Shown one piece after another: positions 35,692 to 44,145 of a DNA stretch of 64,000 bases. The notes beneath the pieces were generated by a model. That model was not told where the DNA came from, searched no databases, and worked only from the letters and a program-made list of their open reading frames with translations. Position 1 is the first letter of the stretch; the number at the start of each line of letters is the position of its first letter. The stretch comes from Methylomonas methanica (GTDB taxonomy: Bacteria; Pseudomonadota; Gammaproteobacteria; Methylococcales; Methylomonadaceae), in the NCBI RefSeq assembly GCF_001644035.1, contig NZ_LUUG01000057.1, forward strand, positions 1 through 64,000, written 5' to 3'. A program made the position numbers and the translations under genes.

Positions 35692-35907
35692 CTATGCCGT
35701 TTCGCTGCTGGCAGCCAAAAACTTCTTGTTGGCTTCGTCCCAGGCTTTGCAAGCATCGTAAGTCGCCTGCGCCACACCCATCAGTTCGCCATAGGCATCC
35801 GGCAGTTTGTCCTCGATCAGATCGTGGAGTACCGACGCTGCTTCATTAGCGATACGTTTGGCCTTCTTTACTTCTTTTTCCAGTGCTTTGAGTTCTTCGT
35901 CGCTCAT
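35692..35907 (-). CDS. CCE_0567-family small nif-associated protein (DUF683)
   Basis: 71 residues, two long helices. It begins SDEELKALEKEVKKAKRIA and has the pattern of the small metal-binding helical-hairpin proteins encoded next to nifX in most diazotrophs. Its role is not established; it may assist FeMo-cofactor assembly. GAGGTGAG as ribosome site, eight bases after the preceding gene. Confidence 0.88.
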   Translation of the reverse strand: MSDEELKALEKEVKKAKRIANEAASVLHDLIEDKLPDAYGELMGVAQATYDACKAWDEANKKFLAASSETA

Positions 35908-35915
35908 TACTCACC

Positions 35916-36389
35916 TCACGCTTCGGCTACTTCTCGATAGGTTGCGATCAAGCCCAGGGCTTTTTCAATCGTTGCATCGGTTTTGGACGCCAGATCTTCC
36001 AAGCTGGGAAACCCAAAGCGATGGACATCGCGCAACACTTTATCGACCACAATCAATTTACCGACCAGGACCAAGGCCCGACCGAACCCTTCGTGGGTAA
36101 TGTTGATTACCGGCACGGCCATCAGACCGCCCTTCTTCTCGATCAGCGAGGCGATGGAGTTGTAATACGCTTTCACCCGCGCCAGGGTAATTTCATCGGG
36201 ATCGCCGATAATTGGAATCTCGCGTTTGCGTTCTTTGGTCATCACCAAAGGATCGATGATTTTTTCTTCCGACCATCCTTCGTAGGTATCGTAGGTATCT
36301 AGTGCGCGCAATTGTTTGACCATTTCGACAACGATATCCGAAGTCATGAAGGGGTCGCCGGCTTCGACGACTAATGCGGGTTGGGCCAT
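35916..36389 (-). CDS. NifX-associated nitrogen fixation protein (DUF269)
   Basis: 157 residues. LVVEAGDPFMTSDIVVEMVKQLRALD, TYEGWSEEKIIDPLV and GFGRALVLVGKLIVVDKVLRDVHRFGF are characteristic of the family encoded after nifX. It is thought to assist FeMo-cofactor biosynthesis. AGGAGA precedes the start. It is separated from nifX by a gap of 345 bases that holds repeat C, but there is no sign of a new sigma-54 promoter in that gap. Confidence 0.9.
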   Translation of the reverse strand: MAQPALVVEAGDPFMTSDIVVEMVKQLRALDTYDTYEGWSEEKIIDPLVMTKERKREIPIIGDPDEITLARVKAYYNSIASLIEKKGGLMAVPVINITHEGFGRALVLVGKLIVVDKVLRDVHRFGFPSLEDLASKTDATIEKALGLIATYREVAEA

Positions 36390-36454
36390 GGTGGTTCTCC
36401 TAATTTAGTGTTTGATCAATTTGAATACTTTTAATGACGCTGGGTTAAACCCCG

Positions 36455-36702
36455 TATGCCGCGCCGAGCAACGTAGCGCTTATCGAGATCAGCCCGAAGG
36501 GGTGCGGCATGGATGCCGCACGTCGGCAGAGGGGCTGGGAAGCCCCTTCTGCCGACCCTCGATAAACGCTACGGCGCGCAGGTTCAAAGCGGCATTTCGG
36601 GTGTCGTTTCTTTTGGATACTTTTCTTTGGACAAGCAAAGAAAAGTATCGCGGTTGTCGGTCCGCGAACCGACATTAAAATCAGTCGTCGCGTCAGCGAC
36701 AC
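36455..36702 (+). repeat. Structured intergenic repeat, copy C
   Basis: About 248 bases, between nifX and the NifX-associated gene. An outer stem CGTAGCGCTTATCGAG / CTCGATAAACGCTACG encloses hairpins GTGCGGCAT/ATGCCGCAC and GGGGCT/AGCCCC. Downstream hairpins ATACTTTTCTTTG/CAAAGAAAAGTAT and TGTCGGT/ACCGACA close with GTCGC/GCGAC. Relative to copy B, the outer stem has compensatory changes (CGTAGCG/CGCTACG against CGCAGCG/CGCTGCG). Confidence 0.88.
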
Positions 36703-36734
36703 AAAAATCTGGCCGTTAAGTAGCCGCAACAAAA

Positions 36735-37166
36735 TCATTCATCCCAACCTTCCTCTTCCATCGCATTAAACCGCTCCGGATTCGGTCCTTTGTGTTGGCT
36801 GATGGCTTTCGCCAGCCAGCTGGAAGGCCCGGCTTTCATTTCGGACTGCAAGTCCGAGATCAAATCCTTGATAGTACTGCCTTCGTGGACTTTGATCGGC
36901 TGGATGCCATGAGACAGGATCTGGTTAACCGCAGAGGCGCCGATGGCTAGGCAGTAAACCGCCGAGCAACCCTCCAGCAGTTGGATCTTTACCGACAACT
37001 TGTCTTCGTTGCCATCTTGCGCTAGTTCCCCAAATTGGGCAGCTTCCATCAATTCCGACTGCTCCGGATCGACTGCGTAAACGGCAAACGATTTGGCGGA
37101 GCCGAAATGCTGATCCACATGAGCCATGTCGGTAGTGGCAAAAGCGACTTTAATAGCGGTTTCCAT
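36735..37166 (-). CDS. nifX: Nitrogen fixation protein NifX
   Basis: 143 residues from the ATG at 37166 with AGAGGA upstream; a frame extension to 37220 would overlap nifN and is not used. KVAFATTDMAHVDQHFGSAK at the start and the dinitrogenase-iron-molybdenum-cofactor-binding domain are typical. Binds the NifB-cofactor or VK-cluster and passes it between NifB and NifEN. 44 bases after nifN in the same operon. Confidence 0.92.
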   Translation of the reverse strand: METAIKVAFATTDMAHVDQHFGSAKSFAVYAVDPEQSELMEAAQFGELAQDGNEDKLSVKIQLLEGCSAVYCLAIGASAVNQILSHGIQPIKVHEGSTIKDLISDLQSEMKAGPSSWLAKAISQHKGPNPERFNAMEEEGWDE

Positions 37167-37210
37167 GGAAATCCTCTGTTCGTTTGTATGCAAAACTTGT
37201 ATGCGACGTG

Positions 37211-38608
37211 TTAATGACATGACGGCGAGCAGGCTTGACGTTCGGATTCGGGTTTTTGCGCATACGGCGAGTAATACGGCTCGATCTCTTCATGGGCAAA
37301 ATTGATCACCAGATTGGCTAAATCGAACAAGGTTTGCCGGGTGCCGCGATAGCCAATCCAGGTTTTTTGATAGCCGCCGATGATGTCGTATAGCGGAAAG
37401 CCGATGCGCAAGATGGGGATGCCCAGCCGTTCGGCGCTGGCGACAGCATGCGAATTGCCGATCAGCAATTGCGCTTTGCGCTCCTTGGCCATCACTTCCA
37501 GATCTTCCAGATCGCCGATCTTGATGCTGTCTACCGGCGCCGTCGCCAACACCGGTGTGTTGCCGGCGCAGATGGCGGTCACGACTTCCGCGCCCATGCC
37601 TTGCACCAAATGAATCAGGGCATTCAGCTGATCCGGGTCGGCGGCGATAGCCACCCGCAGTTGACCGAGCATAAAATGGGTATCGAGCATCGCATCCTGC
37701 AACTGTGCGCGCTGGCGTTCGATCTTTTGCGGCACCGGCATTTCGCTGATATCGGCCAAAGTGGTAATCAACGCATCGTTGGCTTGCAAACCATACAGAT
37801 GATCGAAATAGTGACTGGGCACGCCGGTTTTTTCCTGCAACAGCTCGCCGGATTTACGCAAGGATGCCCCGATAATCAAGCTGGCTCTGGCCTCGCCCAA
37901 TGTCGCCAATTCCGAGACCGGCGTACCGCCGATGGTTACCGGCGAAAAGTCGTCGTCGGTCAGGCTGCCATCCAAGGAGTCGGATAAGTCCGGCACCAGG
38001 ACTGGGCGTAAATTGAATTGCTCGATCAAATCCCGCAAGGCTTCCAGGTCACCCGGCGTCAACATCGGACTGACCAAACAGTTGACCTGACGTTGGCGTT
38101 TGCCCGGCTTGGTGCCGGCAGTTTCCGCGTCCGGCACCAAGGCCTTGACGATTTCGTAAATAGTAGCGGCGTAACCGGTCTCTACACAGCCGGTGAAATC
38201 CGGAGTGTTGACCGCAACGACCGCAACGTGAGCATATTCGGGGTAACGTTCGCGAAACTCGCGGACGTTACGATGCACATCGCAGCCCTGGGTTTCCGCC
38301 AAACCGGTGGTCAACACCGCAATCAAATCCGGGTTGGATTTTTCAGCGATGGCTTTGATGCCTTCGATGACATTTTCGTCTGCGCCCAATACCGAGCTGG
38401 CTTGATCCATCGCAGTGGTTTGCAACGGTATCGGCTCGCGGAAATGCCGCACGAAAAACACCTTGGCAAACGCGGTGCAACCTTGCGAACCGTGCAACAT
38501 CGGGATCGCCCTGTCAAAGCCCAAGCAGGCCAAGGAGCCGCCGGTAGGCTGGCTGGCCTTTAAGGGATTGACCGACAGGGCTTTATTGCGTTTGACGATT
38601 TCGGCCAT
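37211..38608 (-). CDS. nifN: Nitrogenase cofactor scaffold protein NifN
   Basis: 465 residues of the nitrogenase component 1 family (beta-like). NPLKASQPTGGSLACLGFDRAIPMLHGSQGCTAF includes cluster-ligand cysteines, and LTTGLAETQGCDVHRNVREF and NTPDFTGCVETGYAATIYEIV are typical. With NifE it forms the tetramer on which the FeMo-cofactor precursor is completed. Begins one base after the nifE stop codon. Confidence 0.94.
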   Translation of the reverse strand: MAEIVKRNKALSVNPLKASQPTGGSLACLGFDRAIPMLHGSQGCTAFAKVFFVRHFREPIPLQTTAMDQASSVLGADENVIEGIKAIAEKSNPDLIAVLTTGLAETQGCDVHRNVREFRERYPEYAHVAVVAVNTPDFTGCVETGYAATIYEIVKALVPDAETAGTKPGKRQRQVNCLVSPMLTPGDLEALRDLIEQFNLRPVLVPDLSDSLDGSLTDDDFSPVTIGGTPVSELATLGEARASLIIGASLRKSGELLQEKTGVPSHYFDHLYGLQANDALITTLADISEMPVPQKIERQRAQLQDAMLDTHFMLGQLRVAIAADPDQLNALIHLVQGMGAEVVTAICAGNTPVLATAPVDSIKIGDLEDLEVMAKERKAQLLIGNSHAVASAERLGIPILRIGFPLYDIIGGYQKTWIGYRGTRQTLFDLANLVINFAHEEIEPYYSPYAQKPESERQACSPSCH

Positions 38609-38609
38609 G

Positions 38610-40052
38610 TTATGCCGCCTGAGCCGACAAAGGCTCTGCTTGAATCTCTGTGACGGCAGACTTTTTCAGGCCGCCGGTCCGCCAAGGCGGTGTGGCCCGC
38701 ACGGCTTCCCAAACCGGACTTTCCAAAGTCAAAGCCAATTGCCGGACTAACTCCAGCATGCCTTGATACCCTTCGTAACCGAATTCGCGTTCTTGGTTGA
38801 TGTCCAGGAACGGAATACGGGCTTTCAATGCGGTATACATATTGCGGCCGCCGGCGATCAGGATGTCGGCTTTGTAATCGGCGACGACTTTTAACAAGGC
38901 TTTGGGACTACCGTCTTCGATCATCAGCGTGTCTTCGCCCATCAGTTCGCGAATCCGCGCCTTGTCTTCCTCTGTGGATTTTTTGGTACCGGTGGCAACC
39001 ACCACCATGCCCAAATCCTGCAAGGCGGAAATGACCGACCAACTCTTCACGCCGCCGGTAAACAACAATACTCGTTTACCTTTTAGTCTTTCGCGCCAAG
39101 GCGCCAGCGCTTCGCGAATACGGTTTTCTTCGCGGGTTATGATCGCTTCGGTGCGTTCGATTAAATCGGGGTCGTTAATCACCCTAGCAAAATCACGCAA
39201 GGCTTGGCTGGTGTCGGTGATGCCGTAGAAACTGCCTTCGAACCAGGGTGTGCCATAGCTTTGTTGCAGTTTACGCGCCACGTTCACCATGGCTTTGGAA
39301 CAGACCATCATGTTGACTTCAGCTTTGTGCATGGTTTGCACTTCACGGAAACGGGCGTCGCCCGATAAGGTACACAATACCCGCAGACCCATTTCGTCCA
39401 GCAGCGGCAGCACATGCCAGAACTCGCCGGCGATGTTGTACTCGCCCACCAGATTGACGTCGTGCACCTTGATGCCGGGCCGTTCGGTGCCAGGTGGCAA
39501 CGGGTCGGGATCGCGGGTGCCGATCACATGATTAACCATCGCATCGCCGGCAATCCGGTTGCCCAGGTTTTTGGTGCCGTAAAAGCCGGCGCAATCGATA
39601 GGCACAACCGGCACACCCCAACGCTCGGCAGCGGATTTGCAGGTGGCGTTGATGTCGTCGCCCACCAAAGCCGGGACGCAGGTGTTATAAATGAACACCG
39701 CCGGCGGATTGTAGGTTTCGATAGCTTGTTTAATGGCGTGGAACAGGCGCTTTTCGCTGCGGCCCATCACCACGTCTTGCTCGGTTAAATCGGTGGTCAT
39801 ACCGATTCGGTATAATTCCGATCCGGAAGAGCGGGTGCCGCGGTTATCCCAGGAACTGCCGGCACAGGCGATAGGGCCGTGGACGATATGCGCGACGTCG
39901 GCGATCGGTAATAGTGCAATCTGTGCACCATCGAAGGCGCAACCACCTGCTGCTGAACCGGGTTTGGGTTTGGCGCAGCCGGACTTTTCCTTCTTGTTAT
40001 GCTCGCAAGCCGGTTCGTCCAGCAGTTCCGCAATGTCTTTGGTCGATTTCAT
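38610..40052 (-). CDS. nifE: Nitrogenase cofactor scaffold protein NifE
   Basis: 480 residues of the nitrogenase component 1 family (alpha-like). Conserved Cys in [15 protein letters not shown] (C38), [15 protein letters not shown] (C63) and [15 protein letters not shown] are at positions expected for the P-cluster-like [4Fe-4S]. [20 protein letters not shown] and [20 protein letters not shown] follow. First gene of the operon; GTGAGG ribosome site, and a sigma-54 promoter with NifA site lie in front of it. Confidence 0.95.
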   Translation of the reverse strand: MKSTKDIAELLDEPACEHNKKEKSGCAKPKPGSAAGGCAFDGAQIALLPIADVAHIVHGPIACAGSSWDNRGTRSSGSELYRIGMTTDLTEQDVVMGRSEKRLFHAIKQAIETYNPPAVFIYNTCVPALVGDDINATCKSAAERWGVPVVPIDCAGFYGTKNLGNRIAGDAMVNHVIGTRDPDPLPPGTERPGIKVHDVNLVGEYNIAGEFWHVLPLLDEMGLRVLCTLSGDARFREVQTMHKAEVNMMVCSKAMVNVARKLQQSYGTPWFEGSFYGITDTSQALRDFARVINDPDLIERTEAIITREENRIREALAPWRERLKGKRVLLFTGGVKSWSVISALQDLGMVVVATGTKKSTEEDKARIRELMGEDTLMIEDGSPKALLKVVADYKADILIAGGRNMYTALKARIPFLDINQEREFGYEGYQGMLELVRQLALTLESPVWEAVRATPPWRTGGLKKSAVTEIQAEPLSAQAA

Positions 40053-40082
40053 AACACAACCTCACGTTTTTATTAAAGCTTC

Positions 40083-40098
40083 AGCAACGGTTGTGCCA
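40083..40098 (-). promoter_or_regulatory. Sigma-54 (-24/-12) promoter of nifE
   Basis: On the minus strand TGGCAC-N5-TTGCT, an exact match to the core of the RpoN consensus, ends 31 bases before the nifE ATG. Transcription would start near 40072. Confidence 0.9.
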
Positions 40099-40142
40099 AC
40101 TTATAAATCACTGAATTTTCTATGGTTTGAGCCAAGCCTGTT

Positions 40143-40158
40143 TGTAGCAAACCCGACA
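40143..40158 (-). promoter_or_regulatory. NifA upstream activator sequence
   Basis: TGT-N10-ACA (minus-strand TGTCGGGTTTGCTACA) is centred about 78 bases before the expected start of nifE transcription, in the range used by NifA-dependent promoters. The plus-strand channel gene starts 110 bases beyond it. Confidence 0.8.
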
Positions 40159-40268
40159 ATCGGCCGCTAGCGCCAAACAAAATATTGTCTGAATTCGTCC
40201 GACAAGCAGGGCTGGATTTATACTTTGCCGAACAGACAGCACTCCCCCACCGTTTGCCATCGAGAGCC

Positions 40269-41126
40269 ATGACCGCAAAGCCCAAACGCCAGCACCGCTA
40301 TAACCAAGGCACGACACTTTCCGCGTGGCGCGAGGCGTTGAACCAAACCGTATTTGGTTCGGAAACTGCTGCCGGCCGGCGTTTCGATATCGCCGTGATC
40401 GTGGCGATTTTGTTGAGTATCATTGTCGTGATGCTCGACAGCGTTACCGACTTTCAACAACGCTACGCGGCAGCTTTACTCTGGGCGGAATGGTTGTTTA
40501 CCGGTTTGTTTACGCTGGAGTACGCCTTGCGTTTGATTTGTGTGCGCCGCCCTTGGCTGTATGCCCGCAGTTTTTTCGGCATCGTTGACTTGTTGTCCAT
40601 ACTGCCGGCTTACTTGGGCTTGCTACTGCCCGGCGCGGAATACATGCTGACCTTGCGGATTTTGCGGCTGTTACGGATTTTCCGGGTACTGAAGCTTTCC
40701 GAATATCTGGAAGAAGCCGACATTCTGGTGGTGGCCTTGGTCAACAGCGTACGGAAAATAACCGTGTTTTTATATGCCGTGCTAACCCTGGTCGTGGTGT
40801 TCGGCAGCTTGATGTATGTCGTGGAAGGCCCGGCCGCCGGCTTTACCAGCATTCCCAAAGCCGTGTACTGGGCAATAGTCACCATCACCACTGTAGGTTA
40901 CGGTGACATTGCCCCGAAAACGCCGATGGGGCAGATGATCGCTTCGACCATCATGATTATGGGTTACGGCATCATTGCAGTGCCAACCGGTATATACAGC
41001 GCAGAATTACTGAATACCCGCAAAAACCAGAATCTGGATAACCGCGCTTGCCCAAATTGCGGCGCCGCCAGCCACGATTTCGACGCGGCGCATTGCAAGT
41101 ATTGCGGGCATCGCTTGGACGAGTGA
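40269..41126 (+). CDS. Voltage-gated-type K+ channel with C-terminal zinc ribbon
   Basis: 285 residues from the ATG at 40269; a TTG at 40185 would put 28 unlikely residues in front. Six membrane helices: S1 VIVAILLSIIVVML, S4 with arginines at 130, 133, 136 and 139 (LTLRILRLLRIFRVLK), and a pore loop with TTVGYGD (217-223). The C-terminal tail has a zinc ribbon CPNCG ... CKYCG (Cys261, 264, 276, 279), unusual for this family and possibly a cytoplasmic sensor or assembly domain. It is divergent from nifE and shares the intergenic region that carries the NifA site. Confidence 0.87.
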   Translation: MTAKPKRQHRYNQGTTLSAWREALNQTVFGSETAAGRRFDIAVIVAILLSIIVVMLDSVTDFQQRYAAALLWAEWLFTGLFTLEYALRLICVRRPWLYARSFFGIVDLLSILPAYLGLLLPGAEYMLTLRILRLLRIFRVLKLSEYLEEADILVVALVNSVRKITVFLYAVLTLVVVFGSLMYVVEGPAAGFTSIPKAVYWAIVTITTVGYGDIAPKTPMGQMIASTIMIMGYGIIAVPTGIYSAELLNTRKNQNLDNRACPNCGAASHDFDAAHCKYCGHRLDE

Positions 41127-41169
41127 TGCCTGACATGAACGCTAAAGCGCCCGTATTGATTGTCGGCTG

Positions 41170-41967
41170 ATGCTGGAAGAGTTTTGGCATTATCTGGGGG
41201 TGCGCGCCGCCAGCCGCGAAGCGCGCTTATTGGGTTACGCTAGGGAAATGGCGGCATTGCAAGTCCGCCATCGCCGTTGTCGCCAGGCTTGGGGCGCACA
41301 TATCCAGGCAACCAAGTACGCATTGTTGAATGCTGCGCAAGCGCTGGACAAACCAGGTGGCGCCGCCCTGATTGTCGGTGGCGGCAGCGCGCACGATCTA
41401 CCCATCGCCGAGTTATTGCAGCATTTCGAACAAATCGTGCTGCTGGATATCGCCTTTACTTATCAAAGCCGCCGCCTCGCCAAACATTGGCCAAACCGGG
41501 TGTTTTGTCATCTGCATGACGTCACCGGTATCGTGGACTGGCTGGTGCAACATCGGCAAATACCGCCACAAGGATTGGTACTGAATCCGATAGTCCCTAA
41601 GTTAGTAGTCAAACCACGTTGGGTCGCGTCGGTCAATTGCCTGACGCAATTGCCATTGCTGCCGTTGGATTGGTTGGCAAATGTCGGCTTGGAGACTCTG
41701 AAGTTGGAAGCTTTTGGCCGGGCCTTGATGCTGGCCCATCTACATTGGCTGGAAAGCTGGCAAACCCCGGTTTGCCTGATCACGGAAATTGAAGATCAAC
41801 GTCATGGCCGCAACGGGTTGCTTGATACAACCGACTACCGGCCCGTTTTGGAGGGCTATATTCAGCATGCCAATCAGCTGGCGAGTTGGCCTTGGCCTGT
41901 AAATCCATCGGGTGAATTGCCGGACGGGGTTTGGGATTCGCGAATAGTGGCGGCCTATTTAAAATAA
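41170..41967 (+). CDS. Unknown protein with Rossmann-like nucleotide/SAM-binding motif
   Basis: 265 residues. ALIVGGGSAHDLPIAELL (67-84) and QIVLLDIAFTYQSRRLAKHW (88-107) resemble motif I and the acidic end of strand 2 of class I methyltransferases, but the later motifs are unclear. The N-terminus is Arg-rich and helical. It follows the channel gene by 44 bases in the same direction, so they could be co-transcribed. No family name assigned. Confidence 0.65.
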   Translation: MLEEFWHYLGVRAASREARLLGYAREMAALQVRHRRCRQAWGAHIQATKYALLNAAQALDKPGGAALIVGGGSAHDLPIAELLQHFEQIVLLDIAFTYQSRRLAKHWPNRVFCHLHDVTGIVDWLVQHRQIPPQGLVLNPIVPKLVVKPRWVASVNCLTQLPLLPLDWLANVGLETLKLEAFGRALMLAHLHWLESWQTPVCLITEIEDQRHGRNGLLDTTDYRPVLEGYIQHANQLASWPWPVNPSGELPDGVWDSRIVAAYLK

Positions 41968-42004
41968 ACCGCTGTCCTGTATGCGAGAACAAAGAGGCCG
42001 AACA

Positions 42005-42041
42005 GAAATAAAGCCGGATCGCCGCCTGGCAACGATCCGGC
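42005..42041 (-). terminator. Rho-independent terminator of the sqr operon
   Basis: On the minus strand GCCGGATCG pairs with CGATCCGGC around an 11-base loop and is followed by TTTATTTC. An outer AGAGGCC/GGCCTCT can add to the stem. It lies 20 bases past the stop codon of the DUF2892 gene, and could also serve the convergent plus-strand gene. Confidence 0.7.
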
Positions 42042-42060
42042 CTCTAAGATTTAAGCCCTA

Positions 42061-42261
42061 TCAGAATGCGCAGCCGGATTTAACACCCAACTTTTTCAGA
42101 ATAATCGCCATCGGACAAAAGCCGCTGAACGACGCCTGCAACAAATTGGCACCGACAAAGGCGGTGAACCACAGCCAATTCGGCGAATGCCAATGCGCCA
42201 GCGCCAGACTGATCAGGATAAACGAGCCGGCAAACGCCATAACCATGCGATCTATAGACAT
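42061..42261 (-). CDS. DUF2892 small membrane protein
   Basis: 66 residues with two membrane helices: [17 protein letters not shown] and [32 protein letters not shown]. The [15 protein letters not shown] ending is the signature of the YgaP-C/DUF2892 family, often linked to sulfur or rhodanese genes. It lies eight bases after the sulfide:quinone oxidoreductase gene, so it is likely part of the sulfide-oxidising operon. AGGGGG ribosome site. Confidence 0.85.
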   Translation of the reverse strand: MSIDRMVMAFAGSFILISLALAHWHSPNWLWFTAFVGANLLQASFSGFCPMAIILKKLGVKSGCAF

Positions 42262-42269
42262 ATAACCCC

Positions 42270-43547
42270 CTATTTCAAACGCACCACGCCCAGGAATTTC
42301 AATATCATGCGTTCGTAAAACGGCTCGCTGATGCCGTTTTTAATCTTGCGCATAAAATATTTCTCAAAGCCGATTTTCGCCAGATGCACCCATGTGCCAT
42401 GGTTAGACCAAGTGGTATTTCTGGGCGGAATTTGCGGCACAGCCAAGAACGCCACGCCGGTATCGCCCAAATCGGCCAAGCACAATGCGCTCAGACTGGG
42501 TATATCAGACGGCTGTTTGCCGGCTAGTTCATCGCGAATGTTATGGGCCGTGGCGGTAACCATGGATTCGATCATATAACCGGTTTTGGGGGTACCGGTC
42601 GGCACCGGGGTTTTTTCCACCGGCGGCAAGGCGATGCAGACCCCAACCGCATAAATGTTTTTGTACGTCGGGTTGCGCTGATGTTGATCGACGATGACGA
42701 AACCGCGCGGATTGGTCAAACCTTCCGCGCCGGAGTGGCGCACCGCATCCACGCCGGTAAAAGCCGGCAGCATCATTGAGTGTTTAAACGGCACTTCGTG
42801 TTTTTTCTTGTCGTTACCGTCTTCATCGACCTCGGTGACATACATCATGCCGGCTTCGATGCGGTCCACCTTGGCATTGGTAATCCATTTGATGGTTTTG
42901 TCGCGTAGCGCGCTTTCCAGCAAGCCTTTGGTATCGCCGACGCCGCCCAAACCCAGGTGGCCGATATAAGGCTCCGAGGTGACAAAAGTCATCGGCACTT
43001 TGTCGCGGATTTTGCGTTTACGTAGTTCGGTTTCCAGAATCATCAGGTATTCGTAAGCCGGACCAAAGCAGGACGCACCCTGTACCGCGCCGACCACAAT
43101 CGGGCCTGGGTCTGCCATGAACTTGTCCCAATCCTGCGCGGCAACTGCGGCATGATCGACATGGCAGACCGATGAGGTATGCCCACCGTGCGGCCCGAGG
43201 CCGGGTACTTCATCAAAGGCCAGGCGTGGACCGGTCGCGATAATGAGATAGTCGTATTCAACTGACGAGCCATCCGCCAGCTCAATTTTGTTGTTGGCCG
43301 GATCGACTTTTGTGGCCGCCTTTTGAATAAAGTTGATGCCTTTTTTCGCCATTACCGGCGCCAACTCGATCTTTAAGTCTTCGGGCTTGCGCCATTTCGG
43401 CGGCACCCACGGGTTGGACGGCACGAAGTGGAAAGTCGGCGAATCGGAAATCACCACAACTTCATGCGCGTTACCCACTGTTTCCTTCATTTCGTAAGCC
43501 ATCGGCACACCGCCGATCCCCGCACCCAACACTATAATTCTTGCCAT
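42270..43547 (-). CDS. Sulfide:quinone oxidoreductase-like flavoprotein
   Basis: 425 residues. An FAD-binding GXGXXG ([15 protein letters not shown], 6-20) and a second nucleotide motif [16 protein letters not shown] are present. Cys128 (SSVCHVDH), Cys160 (GASCFGP) and a third Cys in [11 protein letters not shown] are candidate redox cysteines. The C-terminal amphipathic region binds the membrane. It oxidises sulfide to sulfane sulfur and reduces quinone. GGAG ribosome site. First gene of the operon with DUF2892. The class of SQR (type) is not resolved here. Confidence 0.87.
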   Translation of the reverse strand: MARIIVLGAGIGGVPMAYEMKETVGNAHEVVVISDSPTFHFVPSNPWVPPKWRKPEDLKIELAPVMAKKGINFIQKAATKVDPANNKIELADGSSVEYDYLIIATGPRLAFDEVPGLGPHGGHTSSVCHVDHAAVAAQDWDKFMADPGPIVVGAVQGASCFGPAYEYLMILETELRKRKIRDKVPMTFVTSEPYIGHLGLGGVGDTKGLLESALRDKTIKWITNAKVDRIEAGMMYVTEVDEDGNDKKKHEVPFKHSMMLPAFTGVDAVRHSGAEGLTNPRGFVIVDQHQRNPTYKNIYAVGVCIALPPVEKTPVPTGTPKTGYMIESMVTATAHNIRDELAGKQPSDIPSLSALCLADLGDTGVAFLAVPQIPPRNTTWSNHGTWVHLAKIGFEKYFMRKIKNGISEPFYERMILKFLGVVRLK

Positions 43548-43719
43548 GACATTCTCCTCGCTGCTGTTTAGATGAACACACTCTGCGTATTTATTATTTT
43601 TATACTGTTGTTATAAGCTTCAAAACCATGCAGCTCAAGAATATTAGAACCTCCTGATGTAATCAACTGAAATATTCCCGGCTTTTGATTGCTTTTGATG
43701 CCGAGGTAGACTGAGTACA

Positions 43720-44145
43720 ATGCCCACTACACCTAGCCTGCGGAACCCCACAATGACCGAGAAACACGATAATGAACAAGCCTGGCGCGAGAAGCTAACT
43801 CCCGAGCAATATCATGTCTGCCGGGAAAAAGGCACCGAACCGCCCTTCACCGGCAAATATACCGACTGCGACGAAGCCGGTATCTACCGCTGCGTTTGCT
43901 GCGGTCACGCCTTGTTTACCTCCGAGCAAAAATTTCACTCCGGCTGCGGCTGGCCCAGCTTTTGGGACCCGCTAAATTCGGAAAGTCTGGATCAGCATCC
44001 CGATAACAGCCATGGCATGCGCCGGGTAGAAGTGACCTGCCAATCCTGCGGCGCCCATCTGGGGCATGTGTTCGAAGACGGCCCGCAACCAACCGGACTG
44101 CGCTATTGCATCAATTCCGTGGCGCTAACGCTGGATAAGCAATGA
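43720..44145 (+). CDS. msrB: Peptide-methionine (R)-S-oxide reductase
   Basis: 141 residues. The zinc-binding CX2C pairs are CVCCG and CQSCG, the active-site Cys is in [10 protein letters not shown] (near 130), and [12 protein letters not shown] is the substrate region. It reduces R-methionine sulfoxide in damaged proteins. An alternative start at 43753 would drop 11 residues; the one used has GAGGTAG some bases upstream. The stop codon overlaps the start of the aminopeptidase gene, implying coupling. Confidence 0.93.
   Translation: MPTTPSLRNPTMTEKHDNEQAWREKLTPEQYHVCREKGTEPPFTGKYTDCDEAGIYRCVCCGHALFTSEQKFHSGCGWPSFWDPLNSESLDQHPDNSHGMRRVEVTCQSCGAHLGHVFEDGPQPTGLRYCINSVALTLDKQ

Noticed and set aside
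34353-36702. Repeats A-C as a CRISPR array
   Set aside because: The units are about 245 bases, not regularly spaced, separated by genes, and differ in orientation; there are no short spacers.
34353-36702. Repeats A-C as integron attC sites
   Set aside because: Each carries five to six hairpins, with no attC-type R/L boxes and no integrase gene or gene-cassette run nearby.
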